Assembly (NCBI RefSeq): GCF_004005475.1
Contig: NZ_RZTZ01000005.1
Coordinates: 62,001 to 126,000, forward strand
Direction: 5' to 3'
Origin: Niallia taxi
Lineage (GTDB): Bacteria; Bacillota; Bacilli; Bacillales; Cytobacillaceae
DNA length: 64,000 nucleotides
Part shown: piece by piece, positions 42,306 to 50,694 of the stretch
How positions within the stretch are numbered: the stretch's first letter is position 1
Layout of the letters: each line of letters starts with the position of its first letter
Notes under the pieces: generated by a model
Told to the model about the DNA's origin: nothing
Seen by the model: the letters and a program-made list of their open reading frames with translations, nothing else
The model's database searches: none
Program-made: the position numbers and the translations under genes

Positions 42306-43340
42306 ATCAAAATGAAGTTTATAGTCATCTGCTTTTATAAGCTTCAGCTTTTTTGCAAATAAATAGATAAGAGCGATATTAAGAAAAATTGGAATGATAA
42401 AAAATACGCCGATCATAATGGTAATATTTTTGGAGGTCCAGCCACCATCTGCAAGGTGCATATAATTTAACGGACCTACTAGTCCGGATAGTCCAAAGCC
42501 TGCACTGTATGGTGTTCCTTGGATATTAAGGAAGCCTGCAAGTGCGCCTAATACTGCTGAAGTAATGAGCATTGGCACCAATATTTTTGGTTTCATAAAG
42601 AAGTTTCTCATTTGAATTTTGGGTGAGCCGAGCACATGAGCGAGTGCCGTTCCCAGTGCATTCGCTTTGTAGCTTGCAATTGCAAGCCCAACACCTGCTG
42701 CGACAATTCCAAGATTAGCAGCACCGGAACCAATGCCGGATAAAGAAATGACGGTCGCAAGTCCAACTGTCGACACTGGTGACAAAATGATAACACAGAA
42801 GATGACAGCAATGACAGCACCCATTAGGACTGGCTGGAGGGTTGTGACATGCTGGACACCAACACCGATAAGTCCTGTTGAGTTTTTTATGTATGGCAAT
42901 AGGAGATAACCAGCCATGCCTGGGATTAAAATACTCAAGGTTGGGAGAAGCAGAATGGCATAAGCTTTTAACCTGTCCCCCACTAACTGGACAAAAATAA
43001 CAGTTAAAGCAGCCGTCAGTCCTGTGTTAATAACAACCCCGATTCCGTTTAAGGTAAATAATCCGTCAGCCGTCTTTTGCACGACACCGCTTCCGACCAT
43101 TGCGGCAATTCCAACACTTGCTGTTTGAATGGATGTTAGTTTAAAGGAGATACCAACCATTACACCGATAAGCACAGGCAATAGGCTCATAACGAATGCG
43201 GTAATATCATAAACATGTTGAAGGAATGGCATATATGGTATTAAGAGCTTTAGAATCTCTCCTAATAATGCATTAGGAATTAGTGAAACAACGATCCCGA
43301 TACTAATACCAGTCAATAATTTATTGAAAAATTCTTTCAT
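42303..43340 (-). CDS. PTS IIC-like membrane protein (PTS_EIIC_2 type), stand-alone
   Basis: A 345-residue membrane protein with about nine or ten helices. It resembles the PTS_EIIC_2 family: VGVMVGISFKLTSIQTASVGIAAMVGSG near residues 54-81, then GVVINTGLTAALTV and the GTPYSAGFGLSGLVGPLNYM region near 280-300. No IIA, IIB or HPr-like gene is adjacent, and the typical phospho-acceptor domains are missing, so it may be a non-PTS transporter using the fold. ATG 43340 has GGGAGAAT and AGGA just upstream; the longer frame from 43403 lacks one. It is convergent with the Mn-riboswitch operon. Confidence 0.78.
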   Translation of the reverse strand: MKEFFNKLLTGISIGIVVSLIPNALLGEILKLLIPYMPFLQHVYDITAFVMSLLPVLIGVMVGISFKLTSIQTASVGIAAMVGSGVVQKTADGLFTLNGIGVVINTGLTAALTVIFVQLVGDRLKAYAILLLPTLSILIPGMAGYLLLPYIKNSTGLIGVGVQHVTTLQPVLMGAVIAVIFCVIILSPVSTVGLATVISLSGIGSGAANLGIVAAGVGLAIASYKANALGTALAHVLGSPKIQMRNFFMKPKILVPMLITSAVLGALAGFLNIQGTPYSAGFGLSGLVGPLNYMHLADGGWTSKNITIMIGVFFIIPIFLNIALIYLFAKKLKLIKADDYKLHFD

Positions 43341-43570
43341 TCCTGTATTCTCCCATCCCTTGTTTTTTTGTGTAATTATATGAAAAATATGGATAATCGT
43401 CAATAAAAATTTTTAATGCTTCAACGCATAAATGTATAAAAGTAATAAAAATGAAAATAACGTGAATAATAGTAGAAAAATCAAAAAGAAATATTTGGAA
43501 AGACGTATTCAAGCCCTTCCCAGTTTGGTAGACTATGTATGTACAGAAATTAACTAAAAGGTGCATAAAC

Positions 43571-44791
43571 ATGAATTCATACAAGGATTTTAATGTAAAG
43601 GTTTATTATGGAGTTATAGCTTTTATCATCATGTTCATGGTTTCAGGAATGGTTGCAAGCTTCTTCATGGAAACAGCAGGGCTGCGTGTTGGAAATTATC
43701 TTAATGCAGTGGAAGTTGTTTTATTATCTGTGCTTTTGCTGTTGTATCCAAAGATTTCCGGATGGTGGCTTAATTTCTTGATCATCATTGTAGGAACTTC
43801 CTATTTTTATACGATTTTTTATGTGTATCCTGACACATGGTCATCATTTATATTTGTGTGTTTTATCCCGGCTATTTCTATTTTGTTTTTTGATAAACAG
43901 CTGTTCATCTTTTCCATGGTAATGAATATTTGCCTTTACTTTTTAGGCTATGCCTATATTCTATTTATGGATAAGGCAGAGACATTTGGGCTGTTAGGAG
44001 TAAATGTGCCAGGTAATATCATTAACTTCCTAGGAAGCCAAGCACTTTTATATTGTATCTTTTTACTGACATATGAACGGATTAAGAAACAGCAATTATA
44101 TTATAAACAGCTACAGCAATCGGAAAGGCTTAAGACTACAGGGCAATTGGCAGCGGCGGTTGCCCATGAAATCAGAAATCCATTGACGGTCGTTAAAGGC
44201 TTCCTGCAGCTATACCAGCAGGAGGAAAAAATGGACGAAGGTTCAAAGCGTAATTACAGTCTGATGATTGACGAGTTGAATACAGCGGAGCACGTCCTTT
44301 CACAGTTCCTTATGCTGGCAAAGCCAGATAATGATATAAAATTGGAAAAGGTCGAGGTAGAATCCTTGCTTCAAAGTGTGACAGATCTTGTGAAATCATA
44401 TGGGATTCTTCGGGATAACAATATCTTTCTTCATCACGTAGAGAAGGATTGCTACATTCTTGTTAATATAATTGAGTTTAAACAGCTTATGATTAATTTA
44501 TTGAAAAATGCGATGGAGGCATCGCCATATGGTGAGCCAATTTTCATTGAATCAGAAATTCAAAAGGATATGGTGGAAATAAAGGTGACTGATCATGGCT
44601 GTGGAATGTCAGAGGAGGAAGTCCAATCATTAGGAACACCATTTTATTCTTTAAAAAGTAAAGGGACAGGCTTGGGCATGATGATATGCTTCAATATTGT
44701 GGAGAAATATAACGGCAAAATTAACATTGAAAGTAAAAAAGGGGAAGGAACAGCTGTGAAGATACAGTTTCCGATTGTGAAGAACCCTTAA
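43571..44791 (+). CDS. Orphan sensor histidine kinase (KinB/sporulation-kinase type)
   Basis: A 406-residue kinase. Five to six helices fill residues 10-168, without a large extracellular domain, as in KinB. The phospho-acceptor His199 lies in AVAHEIRNPLTVVKGFLQL, close to the sporulation-kinase consensus. The ATPase domain has the N box NLLKNAMEAS, G1 DHGCGM and G2 GTGLGM. No response regulator is adjacent; phosphorelay kinases feeding Spo0F are typically orphan, so a role in sporulation or biofilm entry is likely. AAAAGGTG precedes ATG 43571. Downstream is the first copy of the structured repeat. Confidence 0.88.
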   Translation: MNSYKDFNVKVYYGVIAFIIMFMVSGMVASFFMETAGLRVGNYLNAVEVVLLSVLLLLYPKISGWWLNFLIIIVGTSYFYTIFYVYPDTWSSFIFVCFIPAISILFFDKQLFIFSMVMNICLYFLGYAYILFMDKAETFGLLGVNVPGNIINFLGSQALLYCIFLLTYERIKKQQLYYKQLQQSERLKTTGQLAAAVAHEIRNPLTVVKGFLQLYQQEEKMDEGSKRNYSLMIDELNTAEHVLSQFLMLAKPDNDIKLEKVEVESLLQSVTDLVKSYGILRDNNIFLHHVEKDCYILVNIIEFKQLMINLLKNAMEASPYGEPIFIESEIQKDMVEIKVTDHGCGMSEEEVQSLGTPFYSLKSKGTGLGMMICFNIVEKYNGKINIESKKGEGTAVKIQFPIVKNP

Positions 44792-44795
44792 ATGG

Positions 44796-45154
44796 AAAAG
44801 AGGCTGGGACATAAGTATGTGAACCAGCGTAGAGACCGAACTGCTTAATCAACCAATGATTAAATAGTTCGGTTTTTTGTGTTTTTTAGTTTTAATACAA
44901 TGTTTAGAAATCTTAGTGGAATGGAGCGGAGGCCACTCGACTCCTGCGGGAAATAGAGGAAAGGATGAGACCCCGCAGGCGAAGACGAGGAGACTCATCT
45001 TCCTCCCCGCGGAAAGCGAGTGGGTGCAGCGCAAAGAAACGAACAAACTTTAACTCAAAATTCTATTTGGACACAACCTTCATTTTTCAAATTTAGTTGT
45101 AATTCTATATTCGTGTTTAGAAAGCTTATCTTTTGTTTTGTCCCAGCCTCTTTT
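44796..45154 (+). repeat. Structured intergenic repeat element, copy 1 (16-bp terminal inverted repeats)
   Basis: About 359 bp bounded by perfect 16-bp inverted repeats AAAAGAGGCTGGGACA (44796-44811) and TGTCCCAGCCTCTTTT (45139-45154). The left third carries an intrinsic-terminator-like hairpin, ACCGAACT...AGTTCGGT with T6. The GC-rich core (about 44917-45050) has stems CCTGCGGG (44943) with CCCGCAGG (44972) and GATGAG (44964) with CTCATC (44994), which interleave, enclosed by CCACTCG/CGAGTGG. It is near-identical in the core to the copy at 59876. It sits between convergent genes. No protein is encoded that I can support; it resembles MITE-like Bacillaceae intergenic repeats. Confidence 0.85.
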
Positions 45155-45254
45155 TATGATTTCACTCATTTTACTCTGGACTGTCCATATTATAAATAGG
45201 TCATATGCTTCAGCAAAAACAAAGGAGGCATATGATTGCCTCCACAAGCCCTTA

Positions 45255-46379
45255 TTATTTTGTAACAGGTTCTTTCGCATTCCATAGTTCTTCTGCTACT
45301 TCTACGACTAATCTTAGCTTTTCCCATTGCTGTTCTTCTGTCAGCTTGTTTCCGTGATGTGTGGAAGCAAAACCACATTGCGGGCTTAAGCATAGCTGCT
45401 CTAAAGGCACATGGTTCGCTGCATCGAGAATCCGTGATTTTAAAGCTTCTTTATCTTCAAGCTCACCGAATTTGGATGTAACAACACCTAAAACTACCTT
45501 TGCTCCGTCATGAGGGATATGCTCAAGTGGTTTAAAGTCGCCAGAGCGCTCATCATCGTATTCAAGGAAAAAGCCGTCCACTTTCTCTTTTGCAAGCAGT
45601 GTTGGTGCGATTAATGAATAGCTGCCCTCAAAAGCCCATGTAGACTGATAATTACCTCTACATAAATGTGTTGTAACAATAAGGTCCTCTGGTTTATCCT
45701 CAAGAATGCTGTTAATCACGAAAAGTGCTAATTCAATCCAATGTTCTCTGCTGTACTCACCATCATTGAATATATGCTCAGGAGAAGAAAGTCTGGCAAT
45801 ATAAACATCATCCAATTGCAAATAGCGTACGCCAGCATCATAAAATGCTTTAATTGCATCACGATAAGTTTGGATTACATCCTTTGTGAAATCCTCCAGA
45901 TTCGGATAAATGGACTCATCACGGATTGTGCTATAGAAAAGCTGATTTGGGCTAGGAATCGTTTGTTTTGCAACAGCACGGTCTCCAACGATTTCAGTAA
46001 ATACTTTAAAGTCCTCAATGAATGGATGATTTGGATTAAAAGAAATTTTTCCGTTGTTACGAATATTGTATCTTTCTGTTTCGACCCCATCAAACTTGTA
46101 ACCAGTCTCTGGTACATAGCCCTCAATTCCGTTCAAGTGCTCAAGAAAGTCTAGGTGCCACCATGTACGTCTGAATTCTCCGTCTGTGACAGCTTTTAGA
46201 CCAACTTCAATTTGTTTATCAACAATCCTTTTAATTTCTGCTGTTTCGACAGCGCGAAGTTCATCCCTTGTAATTGTACCCTCTTTATATTCTCGTCTTG
46301 CTTTATGTAGGCTTTCAGGTCGTAATAGGCTGCCAACGTGATCTGCTCTGAATGGTCCTTTGTTAAGTAGGTTTGTCAT
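45255..46379 (-). CDS. MetE-like methionine synthase C-terminal-domain protein (YxjG/YxjH family), copy 2
   Basis: A 374-residue paralogue of the protein at 17860-18999, alike from the FRADHVGSLLRPE start to the SPQCGFASTHHGNKLTEEQQWEK end. The zinc-site segments HLCRGNY and SPQCGFAS are kept. The most visible differences are WHLDFLEHLNGIEGYVPE against WHTDFLEQLNGIEGFVPD and a shorter C-terminal tail. It also sits behind a SAM-I riboswitch. B. subtilis likewise has two paralogues (YxjG, YxjH), but they are adjacent there, whereas here they are 26 kb apart. It likely serves methyl transfer to homocysteine or a related thiol. Confidence 0.9.
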   Translation of the reverse strand: MTNLLNKGPFRADHVGSLLRPESLHKARREYKEGTITRDELRAVETAEIKRIVDKQIEVGLKAVTDGEFRRTWWHLDFLEHLNGIEGYVPETGYKFDGVETERYNIRNNGKISFNPNHPFIEDFKVFTEIVGDRAVAKQTIPSPNQLFYSTIRDESIYPNLEDFTKDVIQTYRDAIKAFYDAGVRYLQLDDVYIARLSSPEHIFNDGEYSREHWIELALFVINSILEDKPEDLIVTTHLCRGNYQSTWAFEGSYSLIAPTLLAKEKVDGFFLEYDDERSGDFKPLEHIPHDGAKVVLGVVTSKFGELEDKEALKSRILDAANHVPLEQLCLSPQCGFASTHHGNKLTEEQQWEKLRLVVEVAEELWNAKEPVTK

Positions 46380-46439
46380 AGTTAATTCCCGCTTTCGTTA
46401 AGTATTTTTCTAAATGAAAGAAGATAAGCCTCTAAGACG

Positions 46440-46593
46440 CAAAAAGCCCCTTCTTTGTAAATAAGAAGAGGCGAACATTCACATTGGCTCTTCTTATCTC
46501 CAAGCATTAAGCTTCTGGAATTAGCACAGTATTCTAGAAAAGAATCTGTTGCTGAGGTATCGCAGGGCCAGTCCCTCCACCTCTCTCGATAAG
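46440..46593 (-). ncRNA. SAM-I (S-box) riboswitch with terminator, copy 2
   Basis: On the minus strand it begins CTTATCGAGAGAGGTGGAGG and continues GACTGGCCC, CAGCAACAG and GTGCTAATTCCAGAAGC, the S-box core. It ends in a GCCTCTTCTTA...AAGAAGGGGC terminator with a T-tract. The aptamer core is similar to copy 1, but the loop of the variable stem and the terminator sequence differ. Confidence 0.94.
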
Positions 46594-46633
46594 AAATGAA
46601 ATTATTTGTTAGGTTTTGAAATATCTGTTTACT

Positions 46634-46662
46634 AGATTAATTGGAAAAGTAGAAATAGTCAA
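46634..46662 (-). promoter_or_regulatory. SigA promoter of the S-box leader, copy 2
   Basis: On the minus strand TTGACT (46662-46657) and TAATCT (46639-46634) with a 17-bp spacer. Confidence 0.65.
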
Positions 46663-46697
46663 GAAAAATAAATTATTATATCAAAATATCATTTTGG

Positions 46698-47708
46698 TTA
46701 CTTTTTCTTAAAGAGCAGATACATGAAATATGGTGCACCAATAATAGCTGCCATAATTCCTGCTGGAATTCCGTCAGGATCAAGGATGTTTTTGCCGATT
46801 GTATCCGCTGCAAGCAAAAATAATCCTCCTACCAAAAGTGCAATAGGTAAGTATAGCTTATGTCTCGGTCCAACTAAAGCTTTAGCAATATGAGGTCCCA
46901 TCAGCCCGATAAAAGAGATGCTTCCAGTTGCAGAAACTGCAGCAGCAGCCATAGCAACCGCTACAATAGCTAAACTGATTCTTTCTTTTTGGATAGATGC
47001 ACCAATACCGACTGCAACAGGCTCGCTGAAAGTAAGAACATCAAGCTTATTTGCTTTGTATAAAGTAAAGGGAATACATATGATCAGCCATGGGAGCATT
47101 GCGATAATATACGGCCAGTCTGTGCCCCACACATTGCCTGCAAGCCATTTCGAAATAAATTCTACCTTTTCTCTTTCGGCAGAGTTTATTAGAACTACCA
47201 TGATTCCTGATAAGGCCATGGAAAAGCCGACACCAACTAGTACAAGGCGAGTCGGTTGGAAGCCAAGATTTTTATCATACGAAAAAATATAAATAAGCAG
47301 GGCTGAACCAACAGCACCAATAAATGCACAGACAGGAATCATATAAATAAATGATCCAGCATCAATCGGGAAAAACAAAAAGAAGATAGCAACGGCTACA
47401 CCAGCACCAGCGTTTATGCCGATGATGCCTGGGTCTGCCAAATCATTTCTCGTGATTCCCTGCAGGATTGCTCCAGAAAGTGAAAGTGCAATGCCTGCTA
47501 AAAGTGTAACAATGATTCTCGGAAGTCTGACAGAATAAAGAATAAATTCCTCTGTGAACGAACCGTTACCAAACAAGGTTGGCAGAAGCCGGGATGGCGC
47601 GAAAGCTGCAGAGCCTACACTCAAGCTGATTCCAATTGTTAAGAAAATAAGCACCGCAAGCACTACAATAGTCCATTTTTGTTTTCTAAGCAAAGCAGTT
47701 GATATCAT
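46698..47708 (-). CDS. Siderophore ABC transporter permease 2 (FecCD family)
   Basis: A 336-residue FecCD permease with about ten helices. It contains ILQGITRNDLADPGIIGINAGAG (about 83-105) and TGSISFIGLMGPHIAKALVGP near residue 260, the ATPase-contact region. The start ATGA overlaps the end of permease 1 by 4 nt. It is the last gene of a four-gene minus-strand operon (ATPase, binding protein, permease 1, permease 2) driven from a Fur-boxed promoter at 50.5 kb. Confidence 0.88.
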   Translation of the reverse strand: MISTALLRKQKWTIVVLAVLIFLTIGISLSVGSAAFAPSRLLPTLFGNGSFTEEFILYSVRLPRIIVTLLAGIALSLSGAILQGITRNDLADPGIIGINAGAGVAVAIFFLFFPIDAGSFIYMIPVCAFIGAVGSALLIYIFSYDKNLGFQPTRLVLVGVGFSMALSGIMVVLINSAEREKVEFISKWLAGNVWGTDWPYIIAMLPWLIICIPFTLYKANKLDVLTFSEPVAVGIGASIQKERISLAIVAVAMAAAAVSATGSISFIGLMGPHIAKALVGPRHKLYLPIALLVGGLFLLAADTIGKNILDPDGIPAGIMAAIIGAPYFMYLLFKKK

Positions 47709-48703
47709 GCGAATTTATTCCCTCCTTTTTTAATGATTAATAAAAAGAAAGGTAAGCCTAAAATACTGATTATTGCTGCTACAGGTGTTTCATATGGAGC
47801 ATTCAGTGTTCTGGCAACAGTATCTGCTAACAGCATAAATATCCCGCCGGCTATAGCAGTAATAGGAAGAAGGAAGCGGTAATCTGTTCCTGCAGCCCAA
47901 CGGACCATATGTGGCACCATCAGCCCAATGAATGCCATATTTCCGACTAATGCTACAGCAGCACCTGCAAGAATAGTGATGACAATGAAAAGCAATGTTT
48001 TGACTAGAGCAGTTTTCTGTCCGAGCCCGACAGCAACATCTTCACTTAAACTCAAGATAGTAACCTGGCGTGACAAAAGGAAGGAGATAATAATTCCAAT
48101 TAAAATTGCCGGAAGAATCACTTTTAGTTGCCCCCAGGATGTTCCGATAAGTCCTCCAGAAGTCCACATAGACACATTTTTGTTAATGTGAAAAAACAGA
48201 CTAATTCCTTCAGCAATAGCTGTGAGAAAAGCTGTTACAGCAGACCCTGCAAGCACAAGCTTCAGCGGGGAATTGCCGCCCTTTCGAAGCATACCAATGC
48301 CAACAACTAAAATGGTGCCGATAGCAGCACCGACAAAGCAAATTAACATTATACTGAAATAATTTAACGAAGGGATAAGTGCCATAGACAGTGCCAATGC
48401 AAAATTTGCGCCTGCAGTTAGTCCAAGCAAACCAGGATCTGCAAGTGGGTTCTTCGTTATGCCCTGCATAATAGCTCCTGAAACGGCTAAAGCAGCCCCA
48501 ACTGCCATTGCGGCAATTTCCCTAGGAAGACGAATCTCCCGTAAAATACTGCTGTTTTGATTGGCATGATCTGAAGTCATGGCAATCCATAAGTCTTTTA
48601 ATGATGTATCAGCAGCTCCAAAAACCATGGAGACAATAAATGCTATAAGCAACAGAGAAATACCTATTATTAACTTCCATACAAAAGAAATAGATTTAGT
48701 CAT
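47705..48703 (-). CDS. Siderophore ABC transporter permease 1 (FecCD family)
   Basis: A 332-residue FecCD permease partner. It begins with a short cytosolic segment, then about ten helices with MQGITKNPLADPGLLGLTAGANF (about 79-101) and VGNMAFIGLMVPHMVRWAAG near 260. The TKNPLADPG sequence is the canonical form of the family motif. AGGAAAGA precedes ATG 48703. An 83-bp gap containing a strong hairpin separates it from the binding-protein gene, which may lower permease relative to binding-protein output. Confidence 0.88.
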   Translation of the reverse strand: MTKSISFVWKLIIGISLLLIAFIVSMVFGAADTSLKDLWIAMTSDHANQNSSILREIRLPREIAAMAVGAALAVSGAIMQGITKNPLADPGLLGLTAGANFALALSMALIPSLNYFSIMLICFVGAAIGTILVVGIGMLRKGGNSPLKLVLAGSAVTAFLTAIAEGISLFFHINKNVSMWTSGGLIGTSWGQLKVILPAILIGIIISFLLSRQVTILSLSEDVAVGLGQKTALVKTLLFIVITILAGAAVALVGNMAFIGLMVPHMVRWAAGTDYRFLLPITAIAGGIFMLLADTVARTLNAPYETPVAAIISILGLPFFLLIIKKGGNKFA

Positions 48704-48741
48704 GTTATATCATCTTTCCTGTTTAGATTTGGATAAACAAT

Positions 48742-48766
48742 ATGCTGCGCACAAGGTGCACAGCAT
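48742..48766 (-). terminator. Intra-operon hairpin between binding protein and permeases
   Basis: ATGCTG-c-GCAC-aag-GTGC-a-CAGCAT, 10 base pairs with one internal mismatch and no T-tract. It is better read as an mRNA-stabilising or partial-termination element. Confidence 0.5.
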
Positions 48767-48786
48767 TCAAAGTTAGCGTGAAATGG

Positions 48787-49710
48787 TTAGTTTGCTAGAA
48801 AATGCTCCTTGAAGAATTCCAATTGATAATCCAATGTTAGAGGATCATTGAAGTAGAATTCATTTGCATTTGCTGTAAACACATGATTATTTTTAACTGC
48901 TGGTATATTTTTATAGGAGTCTGTTTCTTGATAGGAGTTATCTTGGTCTGCATATTCACTAATAATCAAGTAATCTCCAACATATTCAGGCAGTACTTCT
49001 GTGGATAAAGCATAATAACCATCAGTAAGTGCCATTTCTTTTACTTTTTCCGGCATTTTCAGCTTCATAGCTTGATAGAGGATTTCTGTTCCACGACCCC
49101 AATTGTCGCCGAATACATACATTTGCTTATTAAAGTTCTCGATGACAGAGACTGTTGCATCTTCTCCTATTTTTGCCTTTATTTCTGTTCCAGCTGTTTC
49201 AGCTCGTTGCTTAAAATCATCAATCCAGGCTTGCGCTTCTTTTTCTTTATTTAGCACCTTTCCAATTTCAAGATGCTGTGTTAAATAGTCTACCTTTCCA
49301 TATGTAAAGGTTACAGTAGGTGCAATTTCTTTTAATTTATCGGCGTTTTTAATAGTAGATAATCCAATTATTAAGTCAGGCTTCAATTCAATTATTTTTT
49401 CCAGATTCTCATCTGATACTTCTGCCACATCTTTTAGTGTGGAATCAAATCTTGGGTTGAGCTTTGACCAGGAATCGACGCCGACGACGTTAACTCCTAA
49501 TGACATTACGCTTCCAGCAAAGGAAGACAATACAACTACACGTTGCGGGTCTGCTGGAACCTCGACAGGTCCATTTTCTGATTGGTAGGTGATCGTTTCT
49601 GATTTCTTGTCCGTTTCTTTAGCATTACTGCTAGTTTCAGCTGCTTTATTCCCGCAAGCACTAACTAGTAGCAACAAGATTAGAATCATTGGCATAAAGA
49701 ACTTCTTCAT
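48787..49710 (-). CDS. Siderophore-binding lipoprotein (Fe/B12 binder)
   Basis: A 307-residue lipoprotein. The signal peptide ends in lipobox LVSAC with Cys at about residue 19. The mature protein starts YQSENGPVEVPADPQRVVVLS, followed by GVNVVGVDSWSKLNPRF, typical of ferric-siderophore binders of the FeuA/FhuD group. Specificity cannot be read reliably; the C-terminal lobe is aromatic-rich (NEFYFNDPLTLDYQ). AAAAGGAGA precedes ATG 49710. The gene begins inside the 3' end of the ATPase gene, overlapping it by 50 nt. Confidence 0.88.
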   Translation of the reverse strand: MKKFFMPMILILLLLVSACGNKAAETSSNAKETDKKSETITYQSENGPVEVPADPQRVVVLSSFAGSVMSLGVNVVGVDSWSKLNPRFDSTLKDVAEVSDENLEKIIELKPDLIIGLSTIKNADKLKEIAPTVTFTYGKVDYLTQHLEIGKVLNKEKEAQAWIDDFKQRAETAGTEIKAKIGEDATVSVIENFNKQMYVFGDNWGRGTEILYQAMKLKMPEKVKEMALTDGYYALSTEVLPEYVGDYLIISEYADQDNSYQETDSYKNIPAVKNNHVFTANANEFYFNDPLTLDYQLEFFKEHFLAN

Positions 49711-50506
49711 TTTTCTGTTCTCCTTTTATTAGGTGGTAAGTTAAGCAAATCGGTTTGTTTGTGCGAGGGTCTTCCCCTATTTCTGCATCAATTTGAAAAA
49801 CTTTTCTTAAAATATCCTTTGTCAGGATTTCAGTTGGGCTACCTGCTTTAATTACTTCGCCATCTTTCATAGCAATAATATAGTCAGCAAACCTTGCCGC
49901 TTGATTCAAGTCATGGAGAACCATTACAATTGTTCTACCTTGTTCTTCATTCAGCTTTTGCAATAATTCAAGCACTTCTAACTGATGTGCCATATCTAGA
50001 TAAGTTGTCGGTTCATCAAGAAAAATAATGTCTGTTTCTTGTGCTAGAGCCATGGCAATCCAAGCACGCTGCCTTTGACCACCAGATAGTGCATCTACAG
50101 ATCTGTCTTTGAATTCCATCGTGTTGGTTGATTCTAATGCCCAATCAATCGCTTCAATATCATGCTTTGTTAGTTTCCCGAATCCTTTTTGATGGGGAAA
50201 ACGTCCGTAGGATACTAGCTCCCCGACTGTTAAGCCTGCGACACTCTCAGGTGTTTGGGGAAGGATAGCCATTTCTTTTGCAAGCTGTTTTGTATGTATT
50301 TTGCTAATATGCTTGCCATCCAATAAGACAGAACCCGATTGGTGCGGGATAATCCGTGTCATTGCTTTTAATAATGTGGATTTTCCACATCCGTTCGATC
50401 CGATAATTGTCGTGATTTTGCCATCTGGAATAACTACATCAAGATTTTTTACTATTAGTTTTTCGCCATAACTGATGCTTATATCCTCTGTATATAAACG
50501 CCCCAT
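49661..50506 (-). CDS. Siderophore ABC transporter ATPase (YusV/FecE-like)
   Basis: A 281-residue ATPase of the FecE/FhuC group. Walker A is IGSNGCGKSTLL (about 35-46), the signature LSGGQRQRAWIAMALAQ (about 140-156), and Walker B IIFLDEPTTYLDMAHQ. It is first in the operon. Because the YfiY-type importer at 33-36 kb has no ATPase, and B. subtilis uses one ATPase (YusV) for several siderophore importers, this protein may energise both systems. Its C-terminal 16 codons overlap the binding-protein start. Confidence 0.9.
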   Translation of the reverse strand: MGRLYTEDISISYGEKLIVKNLDVVIPDGKITTIIGSNGCGKSTLLKAMTRIIPHQSGSVLLDGKHISKIHTKQLAKEMAILPQTPESVAGLTVGELVSYGRFPHQKGFGKLTKHDIEAIDWALESTNTMEFKDRSVDALSGGQRQRAWIAMALAQETDIIFLDEPTTYLDMAHQLEVLELLQKLNEEQGRTIVMVLHDLNQAARFADYIIAMKDGEVIKAGSPTEILTKDILRKVFQIDAEIGEDPRTNKPICLTYHLIKGEQKNEEVLYANDSNLVATS

Positions 50507-50541
50507 CGTATCCTCCCGTGATATTTTTTATGATAAATAAA

Positions 50542-50556
50542 TGAGAATGATAATCA
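50542..50556. promoter_or_regulatory. Fur box of the siderophore operon
   Basis: TGAGAATGATAATCA matches the 7-1-7 Fur consensus at 12 of 14 defined positions, with the rest of an extended GAATGATAATCATT palindrome. It lies 36 bp before the ATPase start. Confidence 0.88.
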
Positions 50557-50642
50557 TTTTTGAACAAGTAAATCTTATTATCGTTTCATATTTCTGTCAA
50601 TATTCCATTGTAAAAAATTTAAAAACAGGTTATGATACTAAT

Positions 50643-50657
50643 TGAGAATGAGAATCA
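50643..50657. promoter_or_regulatory. Fur box of the ferredoxin-NADP reductase gene
   Basis: TGAGAATGAGAATCA, a two-heptamer Fur site 37 bp before the reductase start codon, 101 bp from the divergent box. Confidence 0.85.
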
Positions 50658-50694
50658 ATTTAAATTTAATCCCAAACCATAGGAGTGAAGTGAT

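Noticed and set aside
45741-46154. 137-codon frame antisense to the second MetE-like gene
   Set aside because: No start signal or conserved features, and the opposite gene is certain.
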